Assembly: GCA_009920225.1 (NCBI GenBank)
Contig: RGAJ01000134.1
Span: forward strand, 1-5,688
Reading direction: 5' to 3'
Length of the DNA: 5,688 bases
From: Paracoccaceae bacterium
GTDB lineage: Bacteria > Pseudomonadota > Alphaproteobacteria > Rhodobacterales > Rhodobacteraceae
The position numbers and the translations under genes are program-made. This document shows, in pieces, positions 1 through 5,688 of the stretch. Below the pieces are notes generated by a model. It was not told the origin of the DNA. It made no database searches and saw only the letters and a list, made by a program, of their open reading frames with translations. Numbering within the stretch: position 1 is the stretch's first letter; each line of letters starts with the position of its first letter.

Positions 1-1013
1 GCGACGCGCTCTTCGTCTTTGATCATGCGGTCTTGGACGTATTCCTTGGTTCCTTCGCGGGAAAAGACAAGATTCTGTTCCAAGATGTCGCTTGGCACCT
101 TTTTCAAAGGGCCAAAATACGGCAGGCTATCTGCGGTGCGGGCGCCAAAGAACATCACCATGCCCCCCGATTTTCCGCCCAAAGTACGTTGGCGTCGCAT
201 CGTAAAGGCCCGCATCGGGGCAGAGCCCGTACCTGTGCAAACCATCAAAAGACGCGCATCTGGATCATCAGGCAACAGGAATGTCGATCCGAACGGACCT
301 GTCACGCGAACCTCGTCCCCGATGTTCAAATCGCAGATATAGTTGGAACACAGCCCCATTTCATCGCGTTTGACCGTCAGTGAGAGGTTATTATACCCTG
401 CCCGCTCGCCATCGCGTGGGGATGAAATGGAATACAAGCGCGGAAGATGTGGATTGCCTTTTTCGTCCACTCCCGGGGGAATAATGCCAACCGATTGACC
501 TTCGAGATAGGGAAAGGGCTGCGCGCCGAAATCAAGGATGATGTGACGCACATCGTGGCTTTCATCCTTGGTAAGGCGGAAATTCCCCGTCACCTTGGCC
601 ACCGCAGGTTTTGACAGATTATAGAGGTTGATCGTTGGTTTCGCCGCTGATTTGGGTGCTTTGGCCTTGCCACCTGCCCCCTTGTGCGCGTCTGCAATAA
701 GCGCGGAAATCGCGTCGTCTGCGCTTTCGCCTGTGCCTGTTTCGGCCACGGCTGCAAATTCCTGTTGGGCGGGCAGTTCGGTCCAATCAAACTGTTCGTC
801 TAATGAATAAGGGGTTTCCACGAAACGCCATTCATCAATCGACCCTGTTGGGCATACCGGAATACAGTCGAGACAAAAGTTGCAGGCATCCGCGTTGACG
901 ACAACATTGTCATCATTGTGCTCGATCGCACCCACAGGGCACGTCATTTCGCAAGTATAGCAACGAATGCAAATTTCCGGATCAATCAAATGCTGTTTTA
1001 CAGGGGCGTTCAT
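1..1013 (-). CDS. boxA: BoxA, benzoyl-CoA epoxidase reductase subunit (3' end outside window)
   Basis: This is the NADPH-dependent reductase that feeds electrons to the diiron epoxidase BoxB in cytoplasmic aerobic benzoyl-CoA degradation. 337 codons are visible. Residues 1-60 form a bacterial ferredoxin domain with two CxxCxxCxxxCP motifs (C15, C18, C21, C25 and C44, C47, C50, C54), the pattern for two [4Fe-4S] clusters. An acidic, then Ala/Lys-rich, linker follows (about 70-127). From about 128 comes a ferredoxin-NADP reductase module: RLYSISS (192-198) is the FAD-binding motif, GLCSNYICDL follows, CTGTGSAPMR (259-268) is the nicotinamide nucleotide motif, and REGTKEYVQDRM lies near the window edge. 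From memory, characterised BoxA is a little over 400 residues, so roughly 75 C-terminal residues are missing. The ATG overlaps the stop of the small ORF upstream (ATGA), and GAGG stands 6 nt before it. The ferredoxin-plus-FNR fusion beside boxB makes the call very secure. Confidence 0.96.
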   Translation of the reverse strand, partial: MNAPVKQHLIDPEICIRCYTCEMTCPVGAIEHNDDNVVVNADACNFCLDCIPVCPTGSIDEWRFVETPYSLDEQFDWTELPAQQEFAAVAETGTGESADDAISALIADAHKGAGGKAKAPKSAAKPTINLYNLSKPAVAKVTGNFRLTKDESHDVRHIILDFGAQPFPYLEGQSVGIIPPGVDEKGNPHLPRLYSISSPRDGERAGYNNLSLTVKRDEMGLCSNYICDLNIGDEVRVTGPFGSTFLLPDDPDARLLMVCTGTGSAPMRAFTMRRQRTLGGKSGGMVMFFGARTADSLPYFGPLKKVPSDILEQNLVFSREGTKEYVQDRMIKDEERV

Positions 1014-1168
1014 TTTGCACCTCGGCGTGACAATGCTTCGGGAAGGGACCACATTTCAAAAATCTGCCAACAGGTGCCTTGGCAATCTTTGCAGTTTAGG
1101 CAGCCTTCGCGCGGTTTGGCGATGGTGTTGACTTGCTTTGGAACGCGACTGTTTCTGTCGATGATCAT
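1010..1168 (-). CDS. Small cysteine-rich protein (52 aa) between boxB and boxA
   Basis: I do not recognise a named family. The ORF begins with ATG at 1168, has a strong GGGAGG ribosome site 5 nt upstream, and ends in a TGA that overlaps the boxA ATG (ATGA), so the two are probably translationally coupled. The 52-residue product has a basic N-terminal third, then GCLNCKDCQGTCW with C23, C26, C29 and C33. This C-x2-C-x2-C-x3-C spacing equals each iron-sulphur half-motif of the neighbouring BoxA, but lacks the Pro that usually follows the fourth Cys. The tail is short (WQIFEMWSLPEALSRR). No signal peptide or membrane segment is seen. One [4Fe-4S] cluster or a Zn site are both plausible. Its position suggests a job with BoxA/BoxB, such as electron transfer, cluster supply or complex stabilisation, but that is inference. 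That it is translated is supported by its RBS, overlap and intact frame. Confidence 0.8.
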   Translation of the reverse strand: MIIDRNSRVPKQVNTIAKPREGCLNCKDCQGTCWQIFEMWSLPEALSRRGAK

Positions 1169-1173
1169 GTGAA

Positions 1174-1179
1174 CCTCCC
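1174..1179 (-). promoter_or_regulatory. Ribosome binding site of the small cysteine-rich ORF
   Basis: GGGAGG on the minus strand lies 5 nt (TTCAC) before the ATG at 1168. It is as strong as the site before boxB and is the main sign that this short frame is translated. Confidence 0.75.
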
Positions 1180-1189
1180 GTTGGAAATC

Positions 1190-1214
1190 AAAGGCCCCGA
1201 GCGGCGGAGCCTTT
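1190..1214 (-). other. Intercistronic hairpin between boxB and the small ORF
   Basis: The two 10-nt arms (1190-1199 and 1205-1214) pair fully apart from one G-U when read as minus-strand RNA, with a 5-nt loop. The arms on the minus strand are AAAGGCTCCG and CGGGGCCTTT. The hairpin begins 12 nt after the boxB stop and is followed by GATTT, not a true U-run. A strong intrinsic terminator is therefore unlikely. An mRNA stability or partial attenuation element that sets boxB levels above boxA is a reasonable guess. Confidence 0.5.
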
Positions 1215-1225
1215 GGATCGGACCC

Positions 1226-2677
1226 TTAGGCCATGTGCAATTTCACGTATTCGAAATCACCTGGTTTGTTGTCGATGCCAACCTTTGGCGCGGCAATCCA
1301 ACCTGCGAATTTGCTTGGTTCGTAGCAAGGCACCATAAGCGATTGGATATAAGCGCCATCTTCTTTGTTTGGCAGCCAGTTGGCGACGTTTTTGTTCCAT
1401 TCGTCATTTGAAATGATGTCGCCGTCTGGATTAGCTTTGATCGCCGAAAAGACGCCGATTTGACGATGGAATGCCTCGTGTGGCAGGACAAGTTTGAAAT
1501 CAATGCCCAATTTTTCGATGATCTTGTTCCAACGCCCAACGCCGCCTGCCGCATCACGGATATAGTCATCGCGAAGACGCATGTTGATTGCGGTCAATGC
1601 GGGCACCTCTTCGGTGACAATCTGACCGTTGACGATGTTCTTGACCAGATATGTGTCATTTTTCAACATGTGGTCATCGTCGATGCGGTGTTCCATGTAA
1701 CGGCCTTTGATCCCTGCGTTAAACGCGTTGGCGGCGTTTGTGGACACCTCTTGACCAAACAGATCCAATGACAGGGAATAGTGCATATTCAGCTTTTTCT
1801 GGATCGTTGGCAGGTCGATCACACCCAAATCACGCACACGGCCAATCGCATAGGGATCGGTGATGCCTGCCTCATTCATGGCTTCACAGGTGCGTTGGAT
1901 CACGCGGCCCACGCCTGTTTCCCCCACGAACATGTGGTGAGCTTCTTCGGTCAACATGAACCGACAGGTGCGCGACAGCGGATCAAAGCCAGATTGCGCC
2001 AAAGACTCAAGCTGCATTTTCCCGTCGCGGTCGGTGAAATAGGTGAACATAAAGAACGACAACCAGTCAGGTGTTTCTTCGTTGAACGCACCCAACATAC
2101 GTGGCGCTTCGTCAGAACCTGATGATCGACGCAGCAGATCATCTGCCTCTTCGCGACCATCTTTGCCAAAATACTTTTGCAGCAGATAGACCATCGCCCA
2201 AAGGTGGCGGCCTTCTTCTACGTTGACTTGGAACAGGTTGCGCATGTCATAGAGTGACGGCGCAGTCAGGCCCAAGAAACGCTGTTGTTCAACCGATCCC
2301 GGTTCTGTGTCGCCTTGGATCACGATCAAACGTTTGAGCATATTGCGATATTCGCCCGGAACCTCTTGCCATGCGGGTTGACCGGCATGTTCACCACATG
2401 GGATCAAACGGCCTTCGGCTTGGGGGGCCAGCAAAACGCCCCAACGGTATTCTGGCATTTTGACATAGTCGAATTTCGCCCAACCCTTTGGATCCACCGA
2501 AACCGCGGTGCGCAGATAAACCATGGATTCTTGGAAATTTTGGGGGATCAGACGGTTCCACCAATCCAAATAACCCGGATGCCATTTTTCGAGCGCTTTC
2601 AGAACCTTTTTGTCTGAACTGAGCCCAACGTTGTTGGGGATCTGAGTGTCATAGCTTACGTTGATTAAGTCTAGCAT
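1226..2677 (-). CDS. boxB: BoxB, benzoyl-CoA 2,3-epoxidase diiron oxygenase subunit
   Basis: BoxB is the catalytic subunit that, with O2 and electrons from BoxA, turns benzoyl-CoA into 2,3-epoxybenzoyl-CoA. The 483-residue product is close to the family length. The class I diiron four-helix signatures are visible: E125 (in GDTEPGS), E155 and H158 (EEGRH), D216 (YFTDRD), E245 and H248 (EEAHH). These six fit, at a constant offset of 5, the ligand set I recall for Azoarcus evansii BoxB (E120, E150, H153, D211, E240, H243), so the enzyme looks complete and active. The ATG start is fixed by AGGAGGA 6 nt upstream. boxC ends 21 bp before it and the small ORF starts 57 bp after it, consistent with one transcript. 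No signal peptide is present and the enzyme is expected in the cytoplasm. Confidence 0.97.
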   Translation of the reverse strand: MLDLINVSYDTQIPNNVGLSSDKKVLKALEKWHPGYLDWWNRLIPQNFQESMVYLRTAVSVDPKGWAKFDYVKMPEYRWGVLLAPQAEGRLIPCGEHAGQPAWQEVPGEYRNMLKRLIVIQGDTEPGSVEQQRFLGLTAPSLYDMRNLFQVNVEEGRHLWAMVYLLQKYFGKDGREEADDLLRRSSGSDEAPRMLGAFNEETPDWLSFFMFTYFTDRDGKMQLESLAQSGFDPLSRTCRFMLTEEAHHMFVGETGVGRVIQRTCEAMNEAGITDPYAIGRVRDLGVIDLPTIQKKLNMHYSLSLDLFGQEVSTNAANAFNAGIKGRYMEHRIDDDHMLKNDTYLVKNIVNGQIVTEEVPALTAINMRLRDDYIRDAAGGVGRWNKIIEKLGIDFKLVLPHEAFHRQIGVFSAIKANPDGDIISNDEWNKNVANWLPNKEDGAYIQSLMVPCYEPSKFAGWIAAPKVGIDNKPGDFEYVKLHMA

Positions 2678-2683
2678 TGTTTG

Positions 2684-2690
2684 TCCTCCT
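2684..2690 (-). promoter_or_regulatory. Ribosome binding site of boxB
   Basis: AGGAGGA on the minus strand, 6 nt before the boxB ATG, is a near-consensus site in the 21-bp boxC-boxB gap. No promoter could fit in this gap with confidence, so boxB is expected to be read from the boxC transcript. Confidence 0.8.
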
Positions 2691-2698
2691 AACGCGGC

Positions 2699-4357
2699 TT
2701 ACACGCGTTCCAAGTTATATTCACCACGCACACCTGTGCCGTAGCGTTGTAGCGCACCGTTCGAACCAACTGCGTTCGGACGGTTAAAGATCCAGTTCTG
2801 CCATGCTGTAAGACGGCCAAAGATCCGTGTTTCCATTGTTTCAGGACCCGCAAAGCGCAGGTTGGCCTCCATCCCTGTCATCGCATCGGGTGAAAAGCTG
2901 GCACGTTCTTCTAGGAAAATGCGCACTTCGTCCTCCCAATCGATGTCGTCCAGGATCATGGTCACCAAACCGTTTTCCTCTGCGTCGGATGCCTCCATCG
3001 CGTCGCCGATTTTGCCTTTCAGGTCGTCAACCCGTGTGTCTTCGCCCAAGAAACGGGTTTCAAGGCGGGTCAGATCGTTGGCCATAGGGAACTGGCCAAA
3101 ATTGACTTCGGAAAGTTTGATGCGCGCGATGGGGCGATTATCGCCTTCGAATTCGTCTTCCATCATATAGCTGCGGTCGACGGCCCAAAGCAGTTCAGCC
3201 AGAACGCCGGCAAAGCAGGACCCGTGTTCGACAATCGCAACAAGGCTGCGCGAGGTTACATCGATCCGCTTGAGGATACGCTTCCAATATTGGAGCGTTT
3301 CATTCGCCAACCAATGATCTTTGTTGGCCAACAGGACAGCTTCATGCGCCAAAAGCAGATCGGGGTCGCCTTGGGTCTGGAAGGCAACCAAACCCAGTTC
3401 CATTTCATTTAGACGAAGGTGCAGGATGGCATCATCCAATTCACGGGCAAGCCGCAACATGTAGGATTGATCGCCCTGCGCCTCGACCTCTGCCATGTTG
3501 GCGGGGGCATCACCGTCTGGGCCATGAAGGGTGATCGTCGCCTTGCGCGCCACGCGGTCCAACGCCACCTCGACCGTCGAATAGGTCACTGCATTTTCCG
3601 AGATCGTCCGATTGATCGGGCCCAGGGTGATCCCCTTGGACACGTCTGCCTTTGTCGATTTTGCCGCGAATTCAGCGGCGCGCTCCTGAACGGTCGCGTC
3701 GAATTTCGAATTCTGGATCACTTCGTCGACCAGGCGCCAATCCTTGGCCTTTTTGCCTTTGACGCCCTCTTCGATCGAACAAAAGATGTCGGCCAGATCG
3801 CGGCGCACTTTGCGCTTGTCCGTCACACGGGTCAGTCCACCAGTGCCGGGCAAGACCGCCAACAACGGCACCTCCGGCAGTGCAACCGAAGACGATGAAT
3901 CGTCGGTCAGCATGATATAGTTGCACGCAAGGGCGAGCTCGTAACCACCGCCGGCACAGGCCCCTTTGACGGCTGCAATGTATTTCTGGCCCGAGTCCGC
4001 CTCGGCCGCTTCGAAGGTGTTGCGGGTTTCGTTGGTGAATTTGCAAAAGTTCACTTTGTGGCTATGCGCCGCGCCGCCCAGCATCCGGATGTTGGCACCC
4101 GCACAGAAAACACGGTCTTTGGCCGATTGCATCACGACAACCTTTACCTCGGGATGTTCGAACCGCATTCGCTGAACCACATCAGCCAGTTCAATGTCGA
4201 CCCCAAGATCATAGGAATTCAGCTTTAACTGATACCCTTCGAACAACCCGCCGTTTTCGTCCACGTCCATATAGAGGTTCGCAATCGGACCGTCATAGGC
4301 CACTTTCCAGTGGCGGTACTTGGCAGGATCAGTCTGAAAGTTGATGAACTTGGACAT
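2699..4357 (-). CDS. boxC: BoxC, 2,3-epoxybenzoyl-CoA dihydrolase (ring cleavage)
   Basis: BoxC hydrolytically opens 2,3-epoxybenzoyl-CoA to 3,4-dehydroadipyl-CoA semialdehyde and formate, without oxygen. The product is 552 residues, the usual BoxC size and about twice a normal crotonase. The N-terminal half holds the crotonase fold: CAGANIRMLG (85-94) and GACAGGGYELALACN (132-146) build the oxyanion hole and CoA pocket. E140 and E162 (PEVPL) are probable acid/base residues; they match, with an offset of 6, the E146/E168 pair I recall from the Burkholderia xenovorans structure. C105 fits C111 of that enzyme. The C-terminal half carries a degenerate crotonase-like stretch (about 374-400). I chose the ATG at 4357 because AAGGAAG stands 7 nt before it and MSKFINFQTDP resembles family N-termini. 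A GTG 36 nt upstream, at 4393, stays in frame but has no ribosome site. Confidence 0.96.
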   Translation of the reverse strand: MSKFINFQTDPAKYRHWKVAYDGPIANLYMDVDENGGLFEGYQLKLNSYDLGVDIELADVVQRMRFEHPEVKVVVMQSAKDRVFCAGANIRMLGGAAHSHKVNFCKFTNETRNTFEAAEADSGQKYIAAVKGACAGGGYELALACNYIMLTDDSSSSVALPEVPLLAVLPGTGGLTRVTDKRKVRRDLADIFCSIEEGVKGKKAKDWRLVDEVIQNSKFDATVQERAAEFAAKSTKADVSKGITLGPINRTISENAVTYSTVEVALDRVARKATITLHGPDGDAPANMAEVEAQGDQSYMLRLARELDDAILHLRLNEMELGLVAFQTQGDPDLLLAHEAVLLANKDHWLANETLQYWKRILKRIDVTSRSLVAIVEHGSCFAGVLAELLWAVDRSYMMEDEFEGDNRPIARIKLSEVNFGQFPMANDLTRLETRFLGEDTRVDDLKGKIGDAMEASDAEENGLVTMILDDIDWEDEVRIFLEERASFSPDAMTGMEANLRFAGPETMETRIFGRLTAWQNWIFNRPNAVGSNGALQRYGTGVRGEYNLERV

Positions 4358-4364
4358 GTGCCAG

Positions 4365-4371
4365 CTTCCTT
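4365..4371 (-). promoter_or_regulatory. Ribosome binding site that sets the boxC start
   Basis: AAGGAAG on the minus strand lies 7 nt before ATG 4357. No comparable site precedes the in-frame GTG at 4393, so the shorter BoxC is preferred. Confidence 0.7.
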
Positions 4372-4388
4372 GTGATTTGGAATTTAGA

Positions 4389-4402
4389 GGCACAATAGTG
4401 CC
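4389..4402. promoter_or_regulatory. Palindrome GGCAC-N4-GTGCC in the boxC leader
   Basis: Perfect 5-bp arms (4389-4393 and 4398-4402) flank AATA. The palindrome lies 32 bp upstream of the boxC ATG. It could be a second protein-binding site or a small leader hairpin. It is short enough to arise by chance and no specific regulator is implied. Confidence 0.3.
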
Positions 4403-4426
4403 GTAAGCGGGTGGAGTAAAGTAATT

Positions 4427-4442
4427 AGTGCATTAAAGTGCA
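4427..4442 (+). promoter_or_regulatory. TGCA-N6-TGCA site 1, candidate BoxR/BzdR-type operator
   Basis: AGTGCATTAAAGTGCA contains two TGCA tetramers 10 bp apart, about one helical turn, centred about 79 bp upstream of the boxC ATG. BzdR and BoxR (XRE-type HTH domain plus a shikimate-kinase-like domain that binds benzoyl-CoA) are known to recognise repeated TGCA motifs at benzoate promoters in Azoarcus. A second copy lies at 4511-4526. Binding here by a BoxR-like repressor, released by benzoyl-CoA, is inference, as no regulator gene is in view. Confidence 0.65.
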
Positions 4443-4510
4443 GTTATGCGAATTATCCTTATTTTATGTGGGAGTAATCGGTATAATTGCGGTCTAATGC
4501 GGGCGGGAAA

Positions 4511-4526
4511 TGCATTTTAATGCACT
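4511..4526 (-). promoter_or_regulatory. TGCA-N6-TGCA site 2, inverted copy overlapping the DUF309 stop codon
   Basis: Read on the minus strand, AGTGCATTAAAATGCA matches site 1 at 15 of 16 positions. It lies in opposite orientation and 82 bp away centre to centre. It spans the final codons and the TAA of the DUF309 gene, so the sequence serves coding and probably regulation at once. Two such sites could allow a repressor to bridge the promoter between them. Confidence 0.6.
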
Positions 4527-4921
4527 TTTTCGAGCTGATCCTCAACCCATGCCGAATCGATGCCCCAACTTTTGACGGGATGCGCGCTAACCAGCGCGGC
4601 GCGCGCAAGACCGACAATCCGACGGGCAGCGGCACCCCGACCCATGCGTTGCTTGAGGAGCGCATTGGCCGTCTGGATCATCGACTGGATAAAATATCGG
4701 TCTGAAGAGGCGTTTGGCAAAATCAGCCAAATCGGTTCGAGAACTTCATGGGCTTCCCAGTAAAAGCCAGTCTCGATCCACGTTTTGCCGAGGTTAAACG
4801 CAGGGGTCGCGGCCAGTTCTTGAACTGTCATTCCCCGAACTACGGTTTGGCGGATTGCGTCAAAACAGCCATCGGGATGGCGGGGGGTCAAACCAGGCAG
4901 ATAGGCATGGGACGGCGTCAC
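4517..4921 (-). CDS. DUF309 family protein
   Basis: This is a 134-residue cytoplasmic protein of the DUF309 family, a small all-helical family whose biochemical role is not established. The signature GFYWEAHEVLEPIW (52-65) is intact, including the conserved E56, H58, E59 and W65, and the second helix shows FIQSMIQTANALLK (77-90). The first 40 or so residues are an extension before the core. The start is GTG at 4921, which overlaps the hydrolase stop (GTGA); a purine-rich GGAAAAGG lies about 10 nt upstream. This coupling argues that it is made together with the hydrolase. The 3' end carries a TGCA operator-like site. A link to benzoyl-CoA metabolism is suggested only by position. Family call high, function unknown. 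Confidence 0.88.
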   Translation of the reverse strand: MTPSHAYLPGLTPRHPDGCFDAIRQTVVRGMTVQELAATPAFNLGKTWIETGFYWEAHEVLEPIWLILPNASSDRYFIQSMIQTANALLKQRMGRGAAARRIVGLARAALVSAHPVKSWGIDSAWVEDQLEKVH

Positions 4922-5688
4922 CCTATGGCGACCTTTTCCGCCTCGATTCTTTCCAATCTGGTGCAGAAATCCGCAACATGCCTAAGCACCTGATCTGGTT
5001 GTTCGTGATGCGGGGGGTGTTTGCAGTCGTCCAGAATGGCAACATCGACAGGGGCGTATGAACGCGTTTCCATTTCTGCGATCTGGTCCAAGGTGCCATA
5101 TTGGTCTTGGCGGCCCTGTATTCCCAACACCGGAATCCGCCAATAGTCGATGACATCGGCCACATTCCAATTGATGAAATCAGGATGCAACCAGCTGTCA
5201 TTCCACCCGCGGAACGCATTGTCAGGGTTTGAATGGTATTTCGCCAGTTTCGCGCGCAGGTCGGTGGTTTCATAGGCATCGCGCGCCTTGGCGATTTCAG
5301 CGAGGCCCGTTGGTTCTGCAAAGAAATGCGGTGCCATAAGGACGAGGCCGCGCACACGATGGTCAATCACGGAACCCCCGAAAATCGCGGCGATCGTCGC
5401 CCCATCGGAATGGCCGAACAGAACGCCCCGCCGAAAACCGATTGCGTCGAGCACCTCGGGAAGCACTTGGGCCGCCTCGCGGGTCATGTAATCAAGCGGC
5501 CATGGCAGCGGCTTCGGATCGGACTGACCATATCCGGGGCGCGAGAAAGCGAAGACACCGCAGCCGGTCGCCCGGGCGAGCTGTTCCGGAAAGTCGCGCC
5601 AGAGCGCGACGCATCCAAGCCCCTCATGGAGCAGAACGATCGTCAGCGCGGCATCCGGCGATCCGGCCTTGCCGGTCCCGGGAACGGG
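4918..5688 (-). CDS. Alpha/beta hydrolase of the box cluster (5' end outside window)
   Basis: The frame is open from the window edge to TGA at 4918, giving 256 visible residues (numbering from the edge). It has the full alpha/beta-hydrolase set: HEGLG (21-25) for the oxyanion hole, SRPGYGQSD (49-57), the nucleophile elbow GHSDG with S94, an acid at D195 (GRQDQYG), and H224 in CKHPPHHEQPD. A cap region lies between, at about 122-185. There is no visible signal peptide, but the true N-terminus is missing, probably by only a few to some 20 residues. A later ATG at 5487 would delete the oxyanion loop, so it is not the start. Similar hydrolases have been noted in aerobic benzoate clusters, where lactone or enol-lactone hydrolysis was proposed; a thioesterase guarding CoA pools is an alternative. 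The substrate cannot be read from the sequence. Confidence 0.9.
   Translation of the reverse strand, partial: PVPGTGKAGSPDAALTIVLLHEGLGCVALWRDFPEQLARATGCGVFAFSRPGYGQSDPKPLPWPLDYMTREAAQVLPEVLDAIGFRRGVLFGHSDGATIAAIFGGSVIDHRVRGLVLMAPHFFAEPTGLAEIAKARDAYETTDLRAKLAKYHSNPDNAFRGWNDSWLHPDFINWNVADVIDYWRIPVLGIQGRQDQYGTLDQIAEMETRSYAPVDVAILDDCKHPPHHEQPDQVLRHVADFCTRLERIEAEKVAIG

Larger units (their letters stand above)
4358..4516 (-). promoter_or_regulatory. Intergenic control region upstream of boxC
   Basis: This 159-bp gap is the only long non-coding stretch in the window and is clearly more AT-rich than its flanks. It probably holds the promoter of boxC-boxB-small ORF-boxA. The minus strand has AT-rich stretches that could be -10 elements (for example GATAAT at about 4450-4455, just upstream of the TGCA site), but I find no convincing -35 at 16-18 bp, so no hexamers are assigned. 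There is no clear terminator for the DUF309 gene, and read-through into boxC is possible. Confidence 0.6.

Noticed and set aside
33..383. Plus-strand open frames of 107-116 codons opposite boxA
   Set aside because: The minus strand here encodes the FAD and NADP motifs of BoxA without interruption; the plus-strand products show no family features.
1161..1168. Palindrome ATGATCAT at the start of the small ORF
   Set aside because: Only 8 bp, and it is explained by the start codon followed by two Ile codons.
1951..2169. Other minus-strand frames inside boxB (and at 1243-1569 and 2391-2585)
   Set aside because: Out-of-frame shadows of boxB; the six diiron ligands and full length are in the 1226-2677 frame.
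3419..3898. 159-codon open frame on the plus strand opposite boxC
   Set aside because: It lies wholly antisense to a well-supported boxC reading frame, its product has no recognisable domain, and long antisense frames are common opposite GC-biased coding sequence.
4358..4393. Longer BoxC from the GTG at 4393
   Set aside because: No ribosome site precedes it, the extra 12 residues do not look like family sequence, and ATG 4357 has a good AAGGAAG.
4482..4487. Perfect TATAAT on the plus strand
   Set aside because: The hexamer 17 bp upstream (TTATTT) is a poor -35 and no plus-strand gene follows; probably a chance match in AT-rich DNA.
4487..4705. 72-codon plus-strand frame over the boxC upstream region and the DUF309 3' end
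   Set aside because: Antisense to the conserved DUF309 core, low-complexity charged product, no ribosome site of note.
1..5688. CRISPR arrays, tRNA/rRNA genes, insertion sequences or attachment sites
   Set aside because: Looked for by eye; no regularly spaced repeats, terminal inverted repeats, transposase motifs or cloverleaf-like sequences were seen.

Overview
The window carries most of an aerobic 'box' (benzoyl-CoA oxidation) gene cluster, and every gene lies on the minus strand. The proteins look alphaproteobacterial, most like Rhodobacterales (Roseobacter-type). This rests on moderate GC, compact gene spacing with 4-base stop/start overlaps, and the general look of the Box proteins; no search was run. 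The assignment is tentative at genus level and firm for the pathway.

Layout in the direction of transcription (high to low coordinates): (1) an alpha/beta hydrolase, 5688-4918, whose start lies outside the window; (2) a DUF309 protein, 4921-4517, coupled to the hydrolase by a GTGA overlap; (3) an AT-rich 159-bp intergenic region, 4516-4358, with the control signals for boxC; (4) boxC, 4357-2699; (5) boxB, 2677-1226; (6) a 52-residue cysteine-rich small ORF, 1168-1010; (7) boxA, which starts at 1013 through an ATGA overlap with the small ORF and runs off the window at position 1.

How the genes work together: benzoyl-CoA is made elsewhere by a benzoate-CoA ligase. BoxA (NADPH-dependent iron-sulphur flavoprotein reductase) passes electrons to BoxB (diiron epoxidase), which forms 2,3-epoxybenzoyl-CoA. 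BoxC (crotonase superfamily) then opens the ring hydrolytically to 3,4-dehydroadipyl-CoA semialdehyde and formate. The alpha/beta hydrolase and DUF309 protein are probable accessory members with unproven roles. The ligase, the semialdehyde dehydrogenase (boxD) and the regulator (boxR) are not in the window.

Main points for a second look: a small CxxCxxCxxxC protein inserted between the oxygenase and its reductase and translationally coupled to the reductase; two nearly identical TGCA-N6-TGCA sites in inverted orientation, 82 bp apart, that resemble BzdR/BoxR-type operators; a hairpin between boxB and the small ORF; and a degenerate second crotonase-like motif in the C-terminal half of BoxC.
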